Below, piece after piece: positions 19,755 to 32,138 of a stretch of 64,000 nt of DNA. The stretch comes from Mycoplasma_H phocimorsus (GTDB lineage: Bacteria; Bacillota_I; Bacilli_A; Mycoplasmatales; Metamycoplasmataceae). The notes below the pieces were generated by a model. That model did not search any database. It saw only the letters and a program-made list of their open reading frames with translations, and had not been told where the DNA came from. Numbering within the stretch: the first letter of the stretch is position 1; each line of letters begins with the position of its first letter. The translations under genes were made by a program, and so were the position numbers. Location of the stretch: NCBI RefSeq assembly GCF_030077865.1, contig NZ_JASDDP010000008.1. The stretch is one strand, 5' to 3'.

Positions 19755-20981
19755 ATGTTCAAAGAAGCAAGCTGAATAAAAAAAGAAATTATAGGAGCTG
19801 AATATAACTTTGTTATTGAACAACTATTGCAAAATTATTCAAGGGAAGAGATTTCAAGCATTAATCAAACTGTGGCTTGAAAATTATATGATATGTATGC
19901 AGGATGAATGAGTGTTGAGAAAAGAAAAAATCTTTCTGATCGTGAATTAATTTCATTTGTTGATACATCATTTACTTATGAATATTTTAAAGATAAATTA
20001 GTTTTAAAAATGAGATATGGAATTCAAGAATTATCTAATAAGCCATTTATTATTAAAGATACTAAAAAAATTTATTTTCCAAGTATAAGTGATAATGATG
20101 TCAAAAGAAAAATTAAAAATGAATTAAGGGTATTGGCAAATTATAATTCTAATGATAGTTTAAAAATTAATTCATGCTTTGATGGATCATTTTCAATTTG
20201 AAAAAAAGATAATTTAATTTCTGAGATGAAATCAAATGAACATTCAAAGATTTTTGTTGATGATATTAAAAATAATATTCCAGAAATATTGCTTCAAATT
20301 TTGGGTATAAGAGAAGGAGATTCTAGAAGCATTCCCCTTAATGAAACAACAAAAGCTAATATAAATGTTGAAAAAATTTATGAAGTTAGTTATCCAAAAA
20401 TAAATAAAGAGACGATTGAAAAAATGAATATTTTTAATGTTGAAAATGAAAAAGAATTATTTGAAACAATGAAAAAGCAATTAGCTTTAAATGTAATTCA
20501 AAAAAGTATTAAATCTTATTTAGAATATTTAGCTCCTCGTAGTGTTTTTGATAATAATATTGACATTAATCCTGATTATGTAGAAGGTTTTTATGCTAAA
20601 TACGTATTAAAAGAGCATGGTATAGCTATTGAAAAATTTAATGATTTTCAAACATATTTAAAATATAATGAATTAACTGAAGAACAATTTCATGAAAAAG
20701 TTAAAAAAAGCGCTGTTGATAAGGCTTGTATAGAAATATTTATAAATGAAGTGTGTGATAAATATATTTATCAACAAGATAATGATTTATTTGAATATTT
20801 TAAAAAAGAAATTATTAATTCATATAAAACTATTGGTAGAGACATTACACAAGATCAATTTTTTAATGAAAATATCAAAATAACATTTTTACATTTAGAA
20901 GTGTTTTTAACAGTTATTAAAATTACTAATCCAAAAGTATACGAAGAAAGAATAAAAGGGAAAAAGTTCCCTTATATATAA
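19755..20981 (+). CDS. Trigger-factor-related chaperone
   Basis: 408 residues. The N-terminal part (residues 1-160) resembles the ribosome-binding domain of trigger factor only loosely; the C-terminal half (about 170-400) is helical like trigger factor's substrate-holding domain (KINKETIEKMNIFNVENEKELFETMKKQ...). No FKBP-type isomerase domain is apparent. A role in folding new proteins at the ribosome is inferred. AGAGG precedes ATG by 4. It is divergent from prs with a 100-base shared promoter region. Confidence 0.55.
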
Positions 20982-21013
20982 TATAATTAAAATAATTTAA
21001 ACAAGGAGTGAAC

Positions 21014-21661
21014 ATGGCAAATCTTTATGATAGAAACCCAGTAGAAACTGGAACAAAAATTACTGTAGATACTGGTGTAAAAAAAGCGCAAGCATCAGGC
21101 GGTGAAAAAATAGGGTGATGGTTTTTATTTATTTTGTCATTACCTTTATTTGGCGGTTTACTTTGATGATGAATTTCAAAAGGAAATGATTTAAAAAGAA
21201 GAATGAATAAAATTAATCAATTAAGTGGTCAAATTGATACTCAATTGACAAAAAGACATAATACATTAACAAAATTACTTGGTTCAGTTCAAGGATATGT
21301 AGATCATGAAAAAAGTCTTTTATCAGATATTACAAAATTAAGAAATATGAATATTAGACCAGAAACAAGAGAGGAATCAACAAATCTTTCTCAAGGGGTT
21401 TTGGGGCGTTTATCTATGATAGTGGAACAATATCCAAATTTAAAAGCTAATGAACAATTTAATAAGCTTTCAGACAATATTGTTTTATTAGAAGATGAAA
21501 TAGCAGCTACAAGAAGATTTTATAATTCTGAAGTTAATGAATTTAACTCTCAATTATTTACATTTCCTTCAAATGTTAAAGCAACATCAATGGGACTTGA
21601 AACTATTCAATTATTTTCTGCAGATCCATCCAAAAAACAAGATGTGGCCATTAAATTCTAA
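21014..21661 (+). CDS. lemA: LemA family membrane protein
   Basis: 215 residues. One membrane helix at about 36-55 (WWFLFILSLPLFGGLLWWWI) precedes a long helical domain with the LemA pattern: NKINQLSGQIDTQLTKRHNTL, then YPNLKANEQF at about 140, then RRFYNSEVNEFN. The role of LemA proteins is not settled; they are thought to be anchored with a helical domain on one face. AAGGAG lies 5 bases before ATG. A terminator follows. Confidence 0.88.
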
Positions 21662-21690
21662 TATGTAAAAAACAAATTTAATTGGACACA

Positions 21691-21722
21691 TAGCCGATTG
21701 ATATTTTCAATCAGCTATTTTT
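21691..21722 (+). terminator. Terminator after lemA
   Basis: Stem TAGC.GATTGA / TCAATC.GCTA with one mismatch, loop TATTT, then T run. Confidence 0.8.
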
Positions 21723-21869
21723 AATTACTGTAATGCGAATTATTATTAAAACTTATTATTTTAAATTTTATTGATAAAAATGATTTTAATAGCGCATTTT
21801 TGAATAATAAAAAATAAGAGTCTGAATTTTATATAATTAAATAAATAATATTTAAGGAGAGTGTGTTTT

Positions 21870-24200
21870 ATGAAGCGAAAAAAAATATTGTTTTATTCAT
21901 CAATTTTGCTTTCTTCATTTTTGATAGTGCCTATTATAAGTTGCGAAAGAAAAATAAGGCAAATTGAAAATTCCCAAAAGGAACAAGAAAAACATCAAGC
22001 CAGTTTAGATAATTCTTCTATTAAAAAAATAGAGGATGATTTAAAAGCAGAAGAAAATAAAAAACTTGAATTAGAACAAGAAAGATTAAAACAAGAAAAA
22101 ATTAAAGCAAAACAACTCGCCCTAAAAGAAGCTATTAAGAAAAAAATATTAGAAAAAAAAGAGGCTTTGAGAAAGCTGCAAGAAGAAAATAAAACACTTC
22201 AAGAAAAAATTAAAAATAAAGATCGTGAACAAGAAAATTTAAAGAAATGAGTTGATAAAACGCAAGAAGAAAATAATAATAAAAATTCATTAATTACTGA
22301 TGTTAATTCTGAAATAAATGCTTTAACTGAAAATAATCAAAAGGTAAATCAAGAACAAATTAAATCAGAATTGCAAATTGAATATGAAAAATTATTGGTT
22401 GAACAGCAAAAAATAATTAGAAAAAATCAAACAAATGATACTCGTCCACTTATTGATGTTTTAAAACAATTTACTTTGTTCTCATTAAGTGAAGACTTGC
22501 CGGCCAAGTTATTTGATTTTTTAGATGAATATCTTCTTAAATTAGCATTAAGAATAAGAATTGATGAAGATATCAAAAAACAAATTAGAAAAAGTTTTGA
22601 ATTTGAAAAAATTAATCAAACTTTTAAATGATTTATTAATGATACTCTTAAAATTCTTAGAAACATTAATTTAAAATCAGATGATGATGGAATTATTGAA
22701 CAAGTAAAACAAGAAGTTATTAAAATTTTACCTGATTATATTTATAGATTTTTAGATCTTGCTATTGAAGTGATGGCAAAACCAGCAGTAAAAAGAAGCG
22801 GCACTCAAACTTCATTGTTAACTGAAATTATTCTAGATATTCTTGAAAAAAAAGAATTACCAATTTTTTCTGTTAAATCTGAAACAACAAAAGTGCTTTA
22901 TCAAATTTTACATTTATTTGTTGATTTTGATGGAGTGAATTCAAAAAGTTTAATAAATCACTTTGTTGATACTGCTAGAGAAATTGCTAGAAACTTCAGG
23001 TTTACATTAAATATTTCAAATGATTTTATTCAAATAATAAATCAGACAATTTGAGCATTATTTAGAAATAGTGATGGTAGTGTCAGTTGAAATAAAATAT
23101 TTGACAATATTTTACCTAGATTTTTTGAAGATATTGAAGTAGAAGATGAGAATTTAGATATATTTGTCGACTTTTTAAATAGACTTTTTGTAGATTTTGA
23201 TGATTCTATATACAAATTTTTAAATATTGATTTAGCTCTTCCAGATTGAAGAGGAGTTGATGCTATTGTAGAAAGCGAGAAAAAAGAATTAATTAACAAA
23301 CTTTTACGTGAAAAAGATCAAATTCGCGAAAGAGAAAAAAGACTTGAAGAAAATAAACGTAAAAATATTATTAAAACAAAAATGGAGGGTCCTTCAGTTA
23401 TTTCAAAAAATGATCAAATTAAACCAGAAATAATTTCAGCGCGTTTTGAAGAGGGGACATCAAGAGCATTATCTCAAACTAAACAAAATGAAAATGTTGA
23501 GAGCATTCAATTAAACTTTTTTAAAATACCGAAATTAAAACCAAATTTAGATACAATTATTCACCTTTTATTTAACCACAAAAAATATACAACTTTAATT
23601 TGAAAAATGTTAACTAAAATATTTGATCCTTATGTTAGAGCATTTATTAGAGATGTAAAAAAAGATCATCAAAGTATTACAGCCTCAATTACAAAAATTC
23701 AAGATTTAATAAATAATACAAACTCAAATTCTTTAAATAATTTTAATTTACAAATAAATAATAATATTAAAACAAAAGGAAGTTTTAAGGCTTTGTTTAG
23801 AATTGTTGTATTTATGACACAATTAATTTATAAAGGCGTAAATTTTAATAAAAATTTAGTATTTGAAAGATATTTAAATATTAATCCAATTGCTCTTCAA
23901 AATTTAATACCAAATATATTAATAGAATTATTTCAAAAATATATTAGTGAAAATGAATTAAAAACATTAAATATTGGCTATGTAATACATGAATTATTTG
24001 GAAATTTAGATAAAAATGATTCATGAAAACAAGTAATTAATCACGTTAAATACTTATTTACTGGAAGAGGTTTTGGCGAAATAGATAATGTGTTTTACTG
24101 AATTGAAAAGAGAGATAAAGAAAAGCTAAAAAGAATGCTTAAACTTGGTTATTATTTTGATGGAACAATTCCAAACCCTTCATATAAGAAAGGAAATTAG
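21870..24200 (+). CDS. Large helical lipoprotein (paralogue pair, first)
   Basis: 776 residues. The lipobox is PIISC with Cys25. Residues 26-190 are an almost unbroken Glu/Lys/Gln coiled coil. Then come two helical modules: the first near 200-270 (DTRPLIDVLKQFTLFSLSE, LFDFLDEYLLKLAL) and a second near 545-730 (NLDTIIHLLFNHKK, GSFKALFRIVVFMTQLIYK, NIGYVIHELFGN). The gene at 24209 repeats this plan (DRLIEIAIKRDLPEQLLFVIDEYILKP; SFQALFRFSTLMTYSIYKML). ATG at 21870 is chosen because AAGGAG lies 10 bases before it. No function recognised; exposed on the cell surface by its anchor. Confidence 0.75.
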
Positions 24201-24208
24201 GTGATATT

Positions 24209-26593
24209 ATGATTAAAAATAAAAAAAGAATTATATTTTTTATATTAAGTTCAGTACCTAGTTTATTTGCATTATCAACAATGAGTTTGAGTGTTAAAAA
24301 TAAATCTCAAAATTTAAATAAAGCCCAATGAATTTATTTAGAATCTTCCTTTTCATTAAGAGATAAATTTAATCAAATAAAAACAGAAAATTCGACAAAA
24401 AATAATAATTATGAAAACATAATTGATATTACAGAGCAAGCTAATTCAAATGTTGAAATAATTTTACCTAAATTTGAATCAAAAACAGAATTTGATACTT
24501 CAAAACAAATATTAAATTCTAAAGAAACAGAAATAAATAAAGAACAAATTGAGCAGCTTGACGAAGAATTAGAAGAATTAGAAAAAATTGAAAAATTTGA
24601 TGAAGCTGAATTGTTAAGACAGCAAGAATTACAAAAAAAATTATTAAAAGAGCTTGAACAAAAGTCAAAAATTACAGAAATATATGAGAATAGATTAAAA
24701 AATCTATCAATAAATTCAATGGTATTAAATGCTCTATCACTTGGTGTTCAAGTTGGTGTAAATGTTTATTTCAATGTTCAAAACGATAATTTAATTAATA
24801 AAAGAGAATATGAATTAAAACAAAAAATACTTCAATTAAGAAATTATAATAATTTGCTTAGACAATATAAAAAACAATATATTGATGACCCATTAATAGA
24901 TATTTTTGATAGGTTAATTGAAATTGCGATTAAAAGAGATTTACCTGAGCAACTTTTATTTGTTATTGATGAATATATTTTAAAACCATATTATGTTAAT
25001 CCTTTTTTAAGAAAACAATTAAAAGCCTCTATTTTAAAAGAAGAATTTATTTCACCGCTTAGAGAAGCGATTAAAAATTTATTAAACGCATTTAGAAAAG
25101 TGGAAAATACATATGATCCTTTAGAATTAACTGAGCAAATTAAAAATAATATAGCAGAAATAATGCCTAAATTATTACCACTATTATTAAAAAATATAGT
25201 GCACACTCTTACTTATGTTTCTAACATTCAAATTAGTGAAAATAATTTTGTTCAAAGTTCAATTTTAGCTGAAGTAATTATTAAAGAAGCCAAAGCAAAG
25301 AATGTTTTCATTGATTCTATTAGAACTCAACTTTCTAAAGTTTTAGAACATGTTGGTAAATGATTTTTAGATAGCGAAAGCAAAAAACTAATACAAATAT
25401 TATCTAAAATTGTTGCAAAAGTTTTAAAAATTACTACTTTAACTTTTGATATAAAAGTGGATGGCATTACACTACTTAAAGAAATAGTTGAAGAAATAAT
25501 GAATGATGAAGAGGGATTTATTTCATTTGATAAAATTTTAAATGTATTAATTCCTGGTTTTTTAAATGATTTAGATGTAGATGTGAGACAAGCAAAAGAT
25601 TTTTCATCATTAATTAATTTACTATTTGATTCAAATGGCGAAATTTGAAAATTTTTCGAAATAGAAAGACCGTATTTTTGAATTAACAAAGATAATTATA
25701 AAAAAGAATTTGAAAATAAAAGAAGTGCTTTACGCTATTTACATTTATCTTCTTCAAAAGATTATGTTCAAACAATCATTAATGGAATTAATCCTGAAAG
25801 TTTTTACGAAAGAAATAATAATAAAAATCCTAGAAAACAAGAAGTAGATATTCCTGCGCCTAAACCAGCACCTAAGCCTACACTTCAAATAGCTCCTAGA
25901 ACAGTTAATTTAGAATCACAGGCCGCACTTATATCTAAAGTATCATCGCTTAATGATATTACGCTTAAAGTTCCTCAATTAGAATTAAGTTTTGCAACTC
26001 TTTCAAAAATATTATTTAATTTAGGTAATTACGTAAATTTATTTAGAAGTTTATATAGTAAATTATTTCAACCATTTGTATATGATTTAATTACTGATGC
26101 TTGAGAATATAAAAAATACTATAATGAAAATTATTCTACTAATGATAGATTTAATGTTAATAATATTAAGTTAGAAGAAACTCATTTTGCTAGACTTTCA
26201 AAAAGCTTTCAAGCATTATTTAGATTTTCTACATTAATGACATATTCAATTTATAAAATGTTAGGCAAAAATAAATTTTTACTCGATTCAAGGGCTGGAT
26301 TTAATATATTTAGTTTACAAAAATTAATACCTTTAGTTATTGAAGACGCAATACGTTCAAACAACAAAGATAATTTATTATTAAAAGAAGATATTCAATA
26401 TATTTTAAATAACTTATTTGGTAATTATAACAAAAATATATTTGAGTCAATTTGAAGCGAAATAGTTAACTCTGTAAAAGAAACAAAAGAAAACAGTATT
26501 TTCGAATTACTTAAAAACTTGGGTACAGATGTTATTTATGAAGAAAAATTAAAACACATGTTATTATGAGGTTTTTATAAAGATGATAAATAG
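24209..26593 (+). CDS. Large helical surface protein (paralogue pair, second)
   Basis: 794 residues. The N-terminal signal (IIFFILSSVPSLFALS) has no Cys, so the protein is either secreted or held by an uncleaved helix, unlike its lipoprotein neighbour. A Glu/Gln coiled coil covers about 110-165, followed by the same two helical modules as in the gene at 21870, separated by a Pro-rich hinge (IPAPKPAPKPTLQIAP, about 549-564). It starts 8 bases after the upstream stop, with an AGG-rich ribosome site in the coding end of that gene. A strong terminator follows. Function unknown. Confidence 0.7.
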
Positions 26594-26607
26594 TATTCTG
26601 TTAAATT

Positions 26608-26637
26608 AAAAATCAACTTTATGCAAAGTTGATTTTT
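26608..26637 (+). terminator. Strong terminator after the lipoprotein pair
   Basis: Thirteen-base perfect stem AAAAATCAACTTT / AAAGTTGATTTTT with loop ATGC. Confidence 0.95.
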
Positions 26638-26645
26638 AAAATAAA

Positions 26646-26725
26646 ATATTAAACGCATATGTGTTGCACTTGATATTTCATTTTAGAAAAGTTAGTGGCA
26701 AGACTAGCTTTTTTTGTTTATTTTT
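26646..26725 (-). mobile_element. IS30-family C-terminal scar
   Basis: On the minus strand an open stretch reads LATNFSKMKYQVQHICV and then TAA, the cleanest copy of the IS30-like C-terminal end in this window. The body upstream is gone. Confidence 0.55.
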
Positions 26726-26849
26726 AAATAATATTTTTAATAATTTTATGACATTTTCAAATTTAATTTTAATTAATATTTATATGAAATATAACTAGTT
26801 TTAATCATTTTATTTTATATATAAGAATTTAATGTGGATACTTTTACTA

Positions 26850-26855
26850 TATAAT
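26850..26855 (+). promoter_or_regulatory. -10 box of the type III modification gene
   Basis: TATAAT 30 bases before the start codon; a -35 box is not clear. Confidence 0.45.
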
Positions 26856-26884
26856 AAAAAGGTTAATATATAGTGAGGAAAAAC

Positions 26885-28573
26885 ATGAAATGAGAAGAAA
26901 AACACGTTAATCTTTTAAAAGATTATAAGAAAAAAATAGACGATATTGCAGTTAGCGATTTAAATAAAGATCAAAAAGAATTATCTAAAATGATTTTAGA
27001 TAATCTTAAAGACCCTTTACAGCTTCAAAATGTATTTCAATTTTTAATGAATCGTATTAAAATAGGATTCACTTTTGATGTTGCCCCTGAAGTGAATAAA
27101 AAAGAAATTGCATTATTAAAATTTAATAAAAAATTATCATTTAATAATAATGAAAATGGCGCAAAAAATCAACTAATTATTGGTGAAAATTATGATGCGC
27201 TTAAAAATTTATTAGTAGTGCAAAAAGAAAAATACAAAGAGCACGCAATTGCAAATTATGATGTAATATATATCGATCCTCCTTATAATACTGAATCGGC
27301 TTTTTCTGATGGAAATTGTGTAGCTGATGATAAAGAAAAAGTCAATGCCAAAAAATTTATTTATCGCGATAAATTTAGTCGTAACGGTTGACTTAACATG
27401 ATGAACGAAAGACTTCAACTTGCAAGAAAACTTCTTAAAGAAGATGGGGTTATTTTTGTTTCAATAGATGATAGCGAACAAGCTTATTTAAAAGTTTTAA
27501 TGGATGAAATTTTTGGTGAAAAGAATTTTGTGGCAAATTTAACTTGAATTAAAAAAAGAGGCCCAGGCGGGAACACATCTATAAATAATTCAATTGTAAA
27601 AAATACTGAATTTATTCTTGTATATGCAAAAAACTTAGAAATTAAAAATTTTAACTATTTAACTCATGATCAAGAAACGCTAAAAAAATTAGGATATGTT
27701 AATAAAGACAAATATTTTGATGAAAGAGGCCCATATAAATTAACTCTATTATTTCGTCCTAGTTCAAATGGTAGCTTTCAATATACTAAAACACTTGATT
27801 ATCCAATAATAGCTCCAGATGGCAGTGAATTTTATTTACATGTTAATAAAATAAAACCACAATCTGGATGTTATACTTGAGGTTATGAAACTTATCAAGA
27901 AGGAAACCGGCAAGGATTTATTGAATGTCACAAAAATAATGATGGAGATTGAGTAGCATATAGAAAACAATATGCGAATGTTAAATTTGACCCTAAATCT
28001 AGAACTATTATTAAAATTGCTGCAGGTCAAGAATATCAAAATTTTATTGATGACTTTTACTCTTCAAATGGTGGCGAAGACATTAAGAACATTTTTAATG
28101 ATAAAAATAAATTTGATTTTCCTAAACCAATGCAATTAATAAAATATTTAATTAATATGGCAAGTCCTAACAAAAATGCTAAAATTCTTGACTTTTTTGC
28201 TGGCAGTGGAACAACAGGTCACGCTGTTATGGAGCTAAATAAAGAAGATGGTGGAAATCGTAGCTTTACTCTTGTAACTAATAATGAAAATAACATTGCG
28301 CTAAACGTTACTTATGAACGTTTATATAGAATAAATAAAGGCATAGGCACAAACAATGAAAGCTTTAAATGAGCTGAAAAAAATGAACCATATAAACAAA
28401 ACTTAAGCGTTTTTGATATTAAATACTCAAGCATTGATTTATCACAAGATGAAAACCAATTATTAAGTTTAAAAGAAACTCTTAGAGAATCATTAAAAGA
28501 ATTTGGAGTAAATTCTTTTAATGATGAAGACTTACTTTTAAATTTAGAAAGACTATACGCATTAGGGAAATAG
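26885..28573 (+). CDS. mod: Type III restriction-modification DNA methyltransferase (Mod)
   Basis: 562 residues. It recognises the target and methylates adenine, and guides the Res partner. The catalytic motif IV IDPPYNT (Asp131-Tyr134) precedes motif I DFFAGSGTTGHAV (437-442 FFAGSG), the order of beta-class enzymes as in type III Mod. Between them is the variable target-recognition region (about 220-410). GAGG lies 7 bases before ATG. The Res gene follows after 36 bases. No simple repeat that could switch the gene on and off was seen. Confidence 0.92.
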
Positions 28574-28609
28574 CAATAAATTTATAATAAATCCCTAAAG
28601 AGGAGAAAG

Positions 28610-31048
28610 ATGATGAGATTATCTAACCAACAAAAACGAGCAGTTGAAGAACTTATTGATTACTTTAGAGAATCATATAAACACAAACAAAATAAAGAAG
28701 AAAATATTGTTGAATTTAAAGCACCCACCGGATCTGGTAAAACATTTATGATTGCCAACTTTATTGATAAAGCGGCTACCTATAATAAACATAATGGGTT
28801 TAATAAAAAAATTATTTTTGTTGTTATGACTGTTTCAACAGCAGAATTACCAAAACAATTATTTTATAGTTTTGAAAAATATAAAGATTATTTAGAAAAT
28901 AAACTCGAACTAGAATTTGAACATAAACAATCTCCTAGTGCATCTAAAGTTAAAGCTAAAGATGCCACTTATGACTTTAAATCTAAAGATAATAAAGTAT
29001 TTATTTTTGGCGCATCATCTTTCGGTAAAGGAACAATTTTTAAAGAACAAGGTGTTCTTGATTCATTTATTCATGAAATAAAAGAAAATTATCATATTGT
29101 TTATATTAGAGATGAAGCACATATTGGAACCGCTAAAGTCGAAGCTAAAAATGATAACATTACAGCTCATAAAGCATTTTCTAATATTGCTAACTTTCAA
29201 ATTCTTATGACTGCTACACCAAAAGGCGAATATAAACAAATAACTATTACTGAAAAAGATTTAGAAAATGACAACATTCAACTATTAAAAACTGAAGGAC
29301 TCAATAATCAAGGAATAGAAGACATAGAAAAAGATGAAATTTCTGATGTTGACATACTTGAAAAAGCTTGTGAAAAATTTAAAGAAATAAAAAAACATTA
29401 TATTCAAGATGAAGGATTAATTGAAAGTATTAATCCAGCAATGTTAATTCAAGTTTCTGATAAGTCAGCTAAAAAAGCTAAAGAACATGATGAAGCCATT
29501 AATAAATATATTAAGATTTTGCAAAAGTATAATTTGACATGAGTTAAATATTTTTCAGACGAAAAAGTATCTTCTAATTTAAGAGGAAAATTCACTTTAA
29601 AAGAAATTTCGAAAAATAATAGTGATATTGATGTCATCATTTTTAAAGTGGGTCCAGCAACAGGATGAAATATACCTCGTGCATGTATGTTGGTACAAAT
29701 ACGAGATATTTCATCAGATAGTTTAAACATTCAAACTCTTGGAAGAATTAAAAGAAATCCTAACCCATATTTTAATTTTAAAAAAGATTCATGAGCACTT
29801 AAATACTGAGTTTATTCTAATTATGACAACATGAAAAATTCTGATATTAAGCAAGAAAGATATAAACTAAATAATAAATTAGAAAAAGATAAATTTTATT
29901 GCGGAATAATTAATGATGGAAAAGGAATTATTGACGAAAAAGAAGTTTCTGAAAAAATTGTTCAATATATAAAAAATCTAGAAATTAAGTTTAAAGATGA
30001 TTTTGGGTATTTTTTGAAAGAATACAATAAAAATGGATTTATAGCTATTTATGGAAACAAAAAATATAATAATCCAGACGGAAGTTCTAAAAAACAAATT
30101 GAATTTGAAATTAATAATATTATAGAATTAAAAAGACATATTAAAAAATTCTTAGATAATAAAAAGAAAATATTTACTGATCAAGTAATAAAAAATCTTA
30201 AAGAATATTTTAAAGAATACATAAAAAAATACAATGTTAACTATAATTTAAATTTATTTTGATTTGTTATTTGACAAAATTATTTAACTAAAATCATTAA
30301 TAAATTTAATGAAATAAGAAAAGAAATATTAAGAAATAAAGATGTTCCTGAATATAGATTGTCATATGGAAACTTAATGCCAACTGAAGTTATTAATGTA
30401 GTGCAAGGGAGTTCAAATTGAATTCAATTTGATGAAAAAGATCTTCATTATGCTTACACAAAAGTTAATGTTAATACAAAAAACAAAAAAGCAGAACATT
30501 ATTTTGATTCAAAAAATGAAAAGATTTTCGTTGAAGAAATTTTATCTTATTGAAAAAATAATGTCAATAATAAACAAACAGATATTTTTTATGAAACTAA
30601 TTTATATCGCAATCCCGTTAAAAATGGAGTTTATTTTCAATATTACAATGAACAAGAAGACATTGCCACACAATATCCAGATTTTATTTTAACTTATAAA
30701 GATGACAAGTTGGAACATCAATTAAGTATTGAAATAAAAGGTATTTCTAATAATGATATTAATGAAACAAAAACAGAAAAAATAATTAACTCTTATCGTG
30801 AAGGGTACTATACTAATGAAAAAAGAGACTTATTTCAAGTAATATCATCAATTTTGATTGAAATTGATCAAAAAGAAAAAAATTTATATCTTAAAGGCGG
30901 AGGAAGCAGCAATAAAGACTTTCATAAAATCATTGCAGAAAGAATTAACAATAAAATTAGAATTGATGATATTTATAAGTGAATTGTAGAATTCAAAAAA
31001 AATAAATTATCAAAAAACATAAACAAAAATATTCAAAAGTGCCAGTAG
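28610..31048 (+). CDS. res: Type III restriction endonuclease subunit (Res)
   Basis: 812 residues. ATP-driven SF2 motor with nuclease domain. Walker A APTGSGKT (38-45), RDEAHIG (DEAH 168-171), TATP (201-204) and a motif VI-like QTLGRIKRNP are present. Near the end PDF (Asp691) and EIKG (Glu708, Lys710) make the PD-(D/E)xK nuclease core. Eight or more tryptophans are TGA; with these the frame is intact. GAGGAGA precedes two tandem ATG codons (28610, 28613). Mod and Res both appear complete, so the system is probably active. Confidence 0.92.
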
Positions 31049-31056
31049 GTACTTTT
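31035..31056 (+). terminator. Terminator of the restriction operon
   Basis: Stem AAAAGTGCC / GGTACTTTT (one G-T pair) overlapping the res stop codon, then T run. Confidence 0.75.
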
Positions 31057-31131
31057 TATTATTGATTTTAATTTATTTATTAATGTAAATTACAACAAGT
31101 TAACTAAAAATTAAAATAATACAAGCTTTAG

Positions 31132-31490
31132 TTATTTATACCTATATCTTTTAATGCGCTTTTTATAAAAAAATTTTAGCAGTTTAACACTTTCTTTAAT
31201 TTTGTTTAGTTTATTAGTAATTTCAATATTATTAGCTTTAATTAATATTACTATTTCTAGTTTATATCGTTTATGCATTTGTAAAATTTCAGTTCAAAAT
31301 ATTAAGTTTTTTTATTTTATTTTAATTCAAGCTTATTAGTCTGACGCTATTTTTCAATTTTGATTTTAAAAGTTTTAAAATTTTTTACTATTTTTTTGCT
31401 TTGTTTAATAATGCCTAAAAGTTTATTTTTAAATTGCTTATTTTTAATCATGTTTTTTATCTGAAATAATTGCTTTTTCTTGTTTATAAA
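31132..31490 (-). pseudogene. Decayed coiled-coil gene copy
   Basis: On the minus strand, VILIKANNIEITNKLNKIKESVKLLKFFYKK matches the C-terminal end of the coiled-coil protein at 34053 (TLIKTNHTEITDRLDKLE... LKSFHKK). Upstream, EK.RQTNKLELK echoes the repeat EKQRQADKIELQ. Several stops break the frame. It fills most of the 543-base gap between res and the membrane protein gene. Confidence 0.65.
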
Positions 31491-31563
31491 CAGTGTATAT
31501 ATATTGTTTTAGCAACTTGAATTTAATTTTATAAGTAATGCTTTTAATATAATTTTAATAATA

Positions 31564-31586
31564 AAAAATTAGTGATTAACACTAAC
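31564..31586 (-). terminator. Terminator of the DUF402-kinase-membrane protein operon
   Basis: Minus-strand stem TTAGTG / CACTAA, loop TTAAT, then six T. Confidence 0.75.
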
Positions 31587-31591
31587 TTGAA

Positions 31592-32137
31592 TTAAACAGT
31601 TGGAATATATCAATCTTTAATTGAACTCATTTTAATTTTTTCAATAGTACTAATTAATTTAGTTTCATCAATTTCTAATTTATACATTATTACTAAAACA
31701 ATTAAACCTATAAGAGCTAAAATCATTATTGATTCAAATACAATAAATTTTTTTATAATTCTTTTTTTCATGCTTTCTGTTGCTGACATAAATAAAAAAA
31801 TTATAAATATATAAAATGAAAAAAACGGAATAGTCATATAAGCAATAACTGAATATCATCAAGAGTTTGCACCAAATAATGAAGTATAAATACTTAATAA
31901 ATTATTTTGTTTGAAAAAAATATTTTCATTAAACTCTAATTTCAATTGTAATAATCTTTCTTTAATTATAGGAAGAATCATTTCTTCAATGCTACTAATA
32001 GTTTCTTTCATGTTAATAGATGCAAGTATAGTAAGAGCAATTGATGTAACTACTAGTAAAAACGGAACAGCAAAAAATCAAAAAACACATGATTTTAAAA
32101 AGTTTTTTGATGCTTTTATTTTTCCTGTTTTTTCCAT
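31592..32137 (-). CDS. Three-helix membrane protein of unknown function
   Basis: 181 residues from ATG at 32137, which lies one base after the kinase stop; an in-frame ATG at 32185 would overlap the kinase gene by 47 bases. Membrane helices at about 15-45, 75-108 and 122-142. Residues 46-75 between the first two helices form an amphipathic segment. The last gene of a tight three-gene unit. No family recognised. Confidence 0.65.
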
Positions 32138-32138
32138 A

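Noticed and set aside
26885..28573. Phase-variable repeat tract in the Mod gene
   Set aside because: Only ordinary short A runs were seen; no tandem tetra- or pentanucleotide repeat.
28610..31048. Apparent break-up of the restriction gene and many others into pieces
   Set aside because: All the breaks are TGA codons, read as Trp in this organism.
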